From positions 1 to 39,276 of the forward strand of contig JANQRB010000113.1 in assembly GCA_028284775.1 (NCBI GenBank): a DNA stretch of 39,276 nt. The letters run 5' to 3'. How positions within the stretch are numbered: the stretch's first letter is position 1; the number at the start of each line of letters is the position of its first letter. This document shows positions 34,750 through 39,276 of the stretch, piece after piece. The DNA comes from Candidatus Kapaibacterium sp. (GTDB lineage Bacteria; Bacteroidota; Ignavibacteria; Kapaibacteriales; UBA7675). The translations under genes were made by a program, and so were the position numbers. The notes beneath the pieces were generated by a model, which searched no databases, had not been told where the DNA came from, and saw nothing but the letters and a program-made list of their open reading frames with translations.

Positions 34750-36294
34750 ATGAAAAAACCTTCCGAAGATCTCTTTCGCCTGATAAAGTCGCTTTCACCT
34801 TCGGAAAAGCGCTACTTCAAAGTCATTACAGCCAGTGGCGAAGGGAATAAGTCGAACAACTATCACAAATTGTTCGACGCCATCGATGAACAGGAATCCT
34901 ACGACGAAGGGCTGCTGCTGTCCAAATACAAAGGGCAGAAATTTGTCCGTAATCTGCCGATGGCGAAAAAATATCTGATGGAGAGCATCCACAAGTCGTT
35001 GTGTTCCTTTCACCCCGCCAAACACGGCGATATCGACGTCTTTGAAAAGCTGCATACCGCCAAGCTGATGGATGAAAAAGGACTGCTTGCGATTCGCGGC
35101 AAGCTGATCAGGTCCGCCCGCGGTATCGCCACCAAGGCCGAAAACACCACCGCCCTGTTGCATGTCGTGCGGATGGAGAGCATGTACTGCGGCCGCAATC
35201 TGAAGGAAGAAAATCAGGCCGAGCTTCAACAGCTCTACGAAGAGCAGCAGGATCTGCTGGAGATGCTCAGAACCGATATCGACCTTTCCTATCTGCACAG
35301 CCTGTCGCACGCGCTGGCCTATCAGATCGGCGCGGCGCGCAGCGCAGCGGATCGCGGCAGAGTGCGGGAGCTGCTCAAACATCCCGTACTCAACGATGAA
35401 GGAAGGCTCAAGACCTTGATTCACAAGCAAATGTTCCACAACATTCGCAGCCGTTGCTACCAGACGCTCGGCGACTATAAGCAGTCGTATTACCATTACA
35501 AGATCAGTGTCGAGTCCTACGCCGGCCGGCCCGGCGTTGTGGAGAGCAATCCCCTGTTTTACGCCCGTCTGCTGAGTAATTTTGCCCAGTACTGTCTGGC
35601 CGCGCAGGAATGGAAGGACCATTATGCCGCCGTCCAGACCCTGCGTTCCCTGCCGGACAACGACCTGCGCATGCGGAAGATCAAATTCGAATCGCTCCAT
35701 TCGCATGAATTGCGTCGCAACTGGGCGCTGGGCAAGGTGGAGGTCGTTTATGAATTGCTGCCCCAGATCGAAGCGGAATTTGCCGAGCTGGGCGATAACA
35801 TCGAAGCGCTCATGTATCTTTACCTGTTTTATCTGGTGCTGATGCATCTGTTTGCGCTTCAGGATTACGATGCGGCGCTCGACTATGCAAATCGTTTACT
35901 CTCGGATGAAAAGCTGCAGGGCCCGCTCGCAAAGTGGGTCCGGATCATTGTGATTCTGATTCATCTGGAGCAGCATAATTTCGATGTGGCCGATAACGGT
36001 GTCCGTTCGCTGCGGCGGCAACTCCGCAAACAGAATGACCTGCCGCAGTTCGAGAGCCGTTTGCTGAGCGCATGCCTCAAAATCGGCAAGTTGGGCAGCC
36101 GCGAAGAAGAACAGCGTTTCTTTCGCAAGCTGAAAACGGAACTGGAAGTGATTGTTGCCGATCCGCAGGAGGCGCAGGCCCTGAGCTATTTCGACGTCAT
36201 CGTCTGGATCGACGCCAGAATTCAGGGCGTCAGTATGGCCGAAGTCATCAAAGGGCGGCAGGATGCAAGCCAGGGTCAGGACAAAAAGACGTGA
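34750..36294 (+). CDS. SPSEKRYFK-family helical protein of unknown function, copy 2
   Basis: 514 residues from MKKPSEDLFRLIKSLSPSEKRYFK; 25 open codons upstream are not conserved and are excluded. It is soluble, with no signal peptide. It shares with copy 3 the blocks FHPAKHGDIDVFEKLH-type (about 92-107), AKLMDEKGL, DIDLSYLHSLSHAL (about 177), MFHNIRSRC (about 229) and LRSLRRQLRKQ (about 421), and ends with DARIQGVSMAEVIKGRQ. It lies 135 nt after copy 1 and 219 nt before copy 3, same strand. Repeated pairs of amphipathic helices with conserved Tyr/Leu/Ala suggest a TPR-like solenoid that could bind a protein partner. By eye it matches copy 3 at about two-thirds of positions at the N-terminus. 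Confidence 0.85.
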   Translation: MKKPSEDLFRLIKSLSPSEKRYFKVITASGEGNKSNNYHKLFDAIDEQESYDEGLLLSKYKGQKFVRNLPMAKKYLMESIHKSLCSFHPAKHGDIDVFEKLHTAKLMDEKGLLAIRGKLIRSARGIATKAENTTALLHVVRMESMYCGRNLKEENQAELQQLYEEQQDLLEMLRTDIDLSYLHSLSHALAYQIGAARSAADRGRVRELLKHPVLNDEGRLKTLIHKQMFHNIRSRCYQTLGDYKQSYYHYKISVESYAGRPGVVESNPLFYARLLSNFAQYCLAAQEWKDHYAAVQTLRSLPDNDLRMRKIKFESLHSHELRRNWALGKVEVVYELLPQIEAEFAELGDNIEALMYLYLFYLVLMHLFALQDYDAALDYANRLLSDEKLQGPLAKWVRIIVILIHLEQHNFDVADNGVRSLRRQLRKQNDLPQFESRLLSACLKIGKLGSREEEQRFFRKLKTELEVIVADPQEAQALSYFDVIVWIDARIQGVSMAEVIKGRQDASQGQDKKT

Positions 36295-36513
36295 TGCGCC
36301 TTGCTCCCAATAGTCTGTAAGGCATACTTTTGTGCGCAGACTTCCCGGAACGGTTCAGCTCAAGCCCGAGCTCCCGGGCTGCCGGCGCAGAACCCGTAAC
36401 TTCCCGGCGGGGTCGCAGGGCCTTCCGGCGCTCCGACCCTGCTTCCGCTTTTCACGCGAAGGAAAGTGTTTGCCAAAGCTTTTTGATCGGATAACCGGCA
36501 AAGCCTGATTCTT

Positions 36514-38061
36514 ATGAAAAAGCCATCCGATGAGTTGTTCCGCCTGATCAGATCGCTGTCACCTTCGGAAAAGCGCTACTTCAAGGTCGTTACGGCCCAT
36601 CGCGAGGGAGAGCCCGCCAACAGTTACCACAAGCTGTTCGACGCCATCGATGAGCAGGAGCACTATGACGAAGCGGCCCTGCTCGCGCAACATAAGGGGC
36701 AGAAATTCACGCGAAATTTTTCGATGGTGAAGAAGTACCTGACTGAGAGTATTATCAAGTCGCTATGCTCCTTTTATCCCGCCAAACATCGCGATATCGA
36801 TGTCTTTGAAAAGCTGCACGCCGCAAAGCTGATGGACGAGAAAGGGCTCTTCAGCCTGCGGGACAAGCTGATCAAGTCGGCGCGCAGCATCGCCACCGGG
36901 AGCGAGAATGTCGCCGCCCTCCTGCACGTCGTACGGGTGGAGAGCATCAACCGCTTCAGCAGTGTTCGGGATAATAATCCCGAAGAGCACAGACGCCTTT
37001 ACGATGAGCAGCAGGAATTGCTGGCGATGCTGCGGACGGATATCGATCTCTCCTATCTGCACGGTCTGTCGCACGCCCTGTTGAAACAGATCGGCACCGC
37101 CCGCAGCGACGAGGAACGAAACGAACTGTGGAATCTGCTCGATCAGCCGGTGCTCCGCGATCAGAGTCAGCTCAAGACGCTTATTCACCAACAGATGTTC
37201 CACAACATTCGCAGCCGCTGCTTTCATGCCCTCGGCGATTATGCTCAATCCCATCATCACTTTCGGCTCTGCGTGGAAGCCTATGAGAGCAAGCCGGAGG
37301 TCGTTGAAAAGAACCCTGTGTTTTATGGCCGCCTGCTGCACAATTTTGCGAACTGCTGTATCAATGCCGATGAGTGGGACGATCACTACGCGACCATCCG
37401 GAAACTGCGCGCTTTACCGGCGCCCGACAACGACCGGCGGATGCGCAAAGTCAAATTCGAGTCATTGTACATCCACGAGCTACATCGGTACTGGGCCCTG
37501 GGCGAGGTGGAGGCTGTCTACGAGATTCTGCCGCAGATAGAAGCTGTGTTCGCCGAGCAGGGCGCTGCTATCGAAGCCCAGATGTACCTACAATTGTTTC
37601 ATCAAGTGGTTAAGCACCTGTTTGCCCTGCAGGATTACGAGGCGGCACTCGACTACGCGCATCGTTTGCTGGACGATGACAAGCTGCATGGTCCGCTTAT
37701 ATTCTCGGTGCGGATCATCATGATACTGATTCACCAGGAGCTCCGTAATTTCGACGTGGCGGACAGTAGTATTCGCTCGCTGCGGCGGCAGCTCCGCAAA
37801 CAGGATGCCGTACCGCAAGTAGAAGTCTGCTTTCTGAAAGCATGCGCCAAAGTAGGCGGCCTGAGCGATCGCGAAGAGGAATTGTCCTTTTTCCGCAAGC
37901 TGAAGGCCGAGCTGGAAGCGATCATCAGCGATCCGCAGGAAGCGCAGACACTTAACTACTTTGACTTCACCGCCTGGGTCGACGCCAGGATTCAGGGTGT
38001 CAGCATTGCCGAGGTTATTAAACAGCGCAGCAGCATCAAGTCAGGTACGAAGCCGGCATAG
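36514..38061 (+). CDS. SPSEKRYFK-family helical protein of unknown function, copy 3
   Basis: 515 residues starting MKKPSDELFRLIRSLSPSEKRYFK. Here the open frame itself begins at this ATG, which supports the starts chosen for copies 1 and 2. It has no signal peptide. It carries the same ordered blocks as copy 2 (YHKLFDAIDEQ, FEKLHAAKLMDEKGL, DIDLSYLHGLSHAL, MFHNIRSRC, SLRRQLRKQ, DARIQGVSIAEVI). The 219-nt gap before it contains two GC-rich inverted repeats (36363-36380 and 36410-36439) that could be RNA hairpins. All three copies are full length, so there is no sign of decay after duplication. Confidence 0.85.
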   Translation: MKKPSDELFRLIRSLSPSEKRYFKVVTAHREGEPANSYHKLFDAIDEQEHYDEAALLAQHKGQKFTRNFSMVKKYLTESIIKSLCSFYPAKHRDIDVFEKLHAAKLMDEKGLFSLRDKLIKSARSIATGSENVAALLHVVRVESINRFSSVRDNNPEEHRRLYDEQQELLAMLRTDIDLSYLHGLSHALLKQIGTARSDEERNELWNLLDQPVLRDQSQLKTLIHQQMFHNIRSRCFHALGDYAQSHHHFRLCVEAYESKPEVVEKNPVFYGRLLHNFANCCINADEWDDHYATIRKLRALPAPDNDRRMRKVKFESLYIHELHRYWALGEVEAVYEILPQIEAVFAEQGAAIEAQMYLQLFHQVVKHLFALQDYEAALDYAHRLLDDDKLHGPLIFSVRIIMILIHQELRNFDVADSSIRSLRRQLRKQDAVPQVEVCFLKACAKVGGLSDREEELSFFRKLKAELEAIISDPQEAQTLNYFDFTAWVDARIQGVSIAEVIKQRSSIKSGTKPA

Positions 38062-38568
38062 GCCGCTAAGACCACGCCTGGTTCGCTCGGCTCGCTTCCT
38101 GGAGCCCGGCCGATTCGACGGTGATTGCGCCTGCCGTCTCGTCTGCCGACTCCCATTCCAGTGCTGACCGGCCCGGCCGGATTCGCCGCCGGCGCCATTG
38201 CAAACACAGCCGTTTTACTACACGCCGGATGTCATCTTCAGGAAGCTTCGCGCTGATTGTCGCCTTCAGAAAATCGATGTTGAGCTCCCGCAATCTCATC
38301 TTCGGAGAGGTGAACAAGGTCAAATGCCCGCAAACGACGCCATTGTCCGACCTTTGTTGTCTACCATCCTGATAGGTGTCACGCTGCGCCCGGGCCTTGT
38401 TTCCTGTTAGCGCCGACGGCCATCAGGCAGACCGCCGGCGCTTGATTCCGAATCCCTTGTCCGTCGATACATCGCGATAACCACGACCGACTGCGCTAAA
38501 CCTGAAGGCATGCGATGTGGACGCGGCAACCCTGTTACCCTCAGTCGACCGTATCCAGGCCCGCGAGC
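38062..38568. other. intergenic region between convergent genes
   Basis: No gene I can support. A minus-strand frame at 38066-38299 (MRLRELNIDFLKATISAK at its start) has reasonable composition but no ribosome site. A possible terminator hairpin lies at 38410-38441. Confidence 0.4.
38410..38441. terminator. possible bidirectional terminator hairpin
   Basis: GCGCCG (38410-38415) pairs with CGGCGC (38436-38441). After one A/C mismatch, CGG pairs with CCG; the loop is 12 nt. It stands between the convergent ends of helical copy 3 and the partial T9SS gene. T tracts are absent. Confidence 0.35.
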
Positions 38569-39276
38569 TCAGCGGCGCAGTATTATTTTGACCGTGGCCA
38601 TGCGTCCGACTGCACGCATTGTGCAGAAGTAGGTTCCAGCCGGCAAGGCTCGAGTAACAAGCGCTATTTGATGAATACCCGCGCCGAGCTCTTCAGCATT
38701 GACAGGTATGGCGAGCGTGGTGCCGAAGATGTCGCGCAAGCGAATTTCGACGGACCCCGCGGTCGGCAGATTAAAAGTGATGGTCGCATTTTCCTCAACG
38801 GGATTCGGATCGACACGAAGTGAGAAAGCGCTTGCTGTCGGAAGTGCTTCTTGCCGTGGAAAAACAGGAGTCACATCCTCCGTCCCGCCCGATTTAAAAT
38901 TACCGGCCGCAAAGCCTTCCCAGCACTCTACTTCATTGATATAGGCGTGAAGCCGGGCCCCGTTTTTGACGCATACGCCCGGCCGAAATACTATCCTGCG
39001 CCCGGCCTGAGCCGTGAGCACGGCGCCGTCGGCAACAATCAAGGGCTGATCGGGCGGGATTGTCGGATCGGGCTGGTTGCCGGCAAAATCAAGGAATTCC
39101 GCGGCATTGAGCGTATGGGGAGGCCCCATGCCAAAGCTCGTGTTGCGAATGAAGGTTGGCGACGCGACGGCATCAAGACTGGTCTGATCGCTGCCGATAG
39201 GATCGAGCCAGTCGCGCAGACGATTGCCGGCGTTGCTGCCGGGTCGGTCCCATGAAAGGGAAAACTTTCCAAGTCG
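38569..39276 (-). CDS. C-terminal part of a T9SS cargo protein (5' end outside window)
   Basis: The frame is open from its stop at 38569 to the window edge, giving 235 visible residues with no signal peptide, so the gene continues to the right. A methionine at 39129 is internal, because upstream codons read as protein (SLSWDRPGSNAGNRLRDWLD). A 3-coathanger-like module is visible (AQAGRRIVFRPGVCVKNGARLHAYI), similar to that in the metalloprotease at 13153. The T9SS tail follows (LRVDPNPVEENATITF, LPAGTYFCTM, KIILRR). The N-terminal catalytic or binding region is not visible, so the function cannot be assigned. Confidence 0.8.
   Translation of the reverse strand, partial: RLGKFSLSWDRPGSNAGNRLRDWLDPIGSDQTSLDAVASPTFIRNTSFGMGPPHTLNAAEFLDFAGNQPDPTIPPDQPLIVADGAVLTAQAGRRIVFRPGVCVKNGARLHAYINEVECWEGFAAGNFKSGGTEDVTPVFPRQEALPTASAFSLRVDPNPVEENATITFNLPTAGSVEIRLRDIFGTTLAIPVNAEELGAGIHQIALVTRALPAGTYFCTMRAVGRMATVKIILRR

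Noticed and set aside
36363..36439. GC-rich inverted repeats (AGCCCG/CGGGCT and GGGTCG/CGACCC) before helical copy 3
   Set aside because: Short arms in GC-rich DNA and no T tract; expected by chance at this composition, so mentioned only under copy 3.
38066..38323. Minus-strand frame of 77-85 codons with plausible N-terminal helix
   Set aside because: Start would be TTG or an internal ATG without ribosome site, the C-terminal half is Arg-rich and overlapped by other frames, and no homology is recognised.
1..39276. tRNA, rRNA, CRISPR arrays, insertion sequences, attachment sites
   Set aside because: Scanned for tRNA T-loop patterns, regularly spaced repeats, transposase motifs and terminal inverted repeats; none was convincing.

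Overview
The window looks like a chromosomal segment from a Bacteroidota bacterium, probably the Saprospiria/Flavobacteriia side. This is inferred from gene content, not from a marker gene. Seven of its fourteen well-supported genes end in a type IX secretion (T9SS) sorting domain: a YPNP-like strand, an xGxx(V/I) turn, LxxGxYxxxx, then a short basic tail. It also carries a TANFOR-type giant protein, a VGIG-repeat structural protein, and a helical family beginning MKKPSxxLFRLIKSLSPSEKRYFK, all familiar from that phylum. Most of the window is GC-rich; the first ~1.5 kb is visibly more AT-rich. No tRNA, rRNA, CRISPR array or insertion sequence was recognised.

Layout. 1-2.5 kb is gene-poor, with one possible small membrane protein and a candidate structured element at 436-540. 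2.6-10.9 kb (minus strand) holds two large secreted proteins: a double beta-propeller protein (RCC1 repeats inserted in another propeller) and a 1,686-residue subtilisin-like/beta-helix protein. 10.9-11.66 kb is a divergent intergenic region with a palindrome and a tandem ~114-bp repeat. 11.67-14.47 kb (plus) encodes a VGIG-repeat coiled-coil protein and a metzincin-like secreted protease, closed by a strong hairpin terminator. 15.3-25.2 kb (plus) is a three-gene surface locus: outer-membrane barrel, 1,982-residue TANFOR protein, five-domain fibronectin type III protein. A renalase-like FAD oxidoreductase follows. 26.5-31.9 kb (minus) holds three tandem paralogues of a secreted seven-bladed propeller protein. 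33.0-38.1 kb (plus) holds three tandem paralogues of a cytoplasmic alpha-helical family of unknown function. At the right edge is the C-terminal part of another T9SS cargo.

How they fit together. The window is mostly surface and secreted cargo: propellers, beta-helices, proteases and FN3/TANFOR proteins. None of the T9SS machinery (Por/Spr/Gld genes) is present, so export must depend on genes elsewhere. The barrel/TANFOR/FN3 genes are tightly linked (17-nt overlap, then a 59-nt gap) and probably work as one cell-surface assembly. The two tandem triplications are the clearest signs of local gene amplification. What the propellers bind and what the SPSEKRYFK helical proteins do cannot be told from sequence alone.
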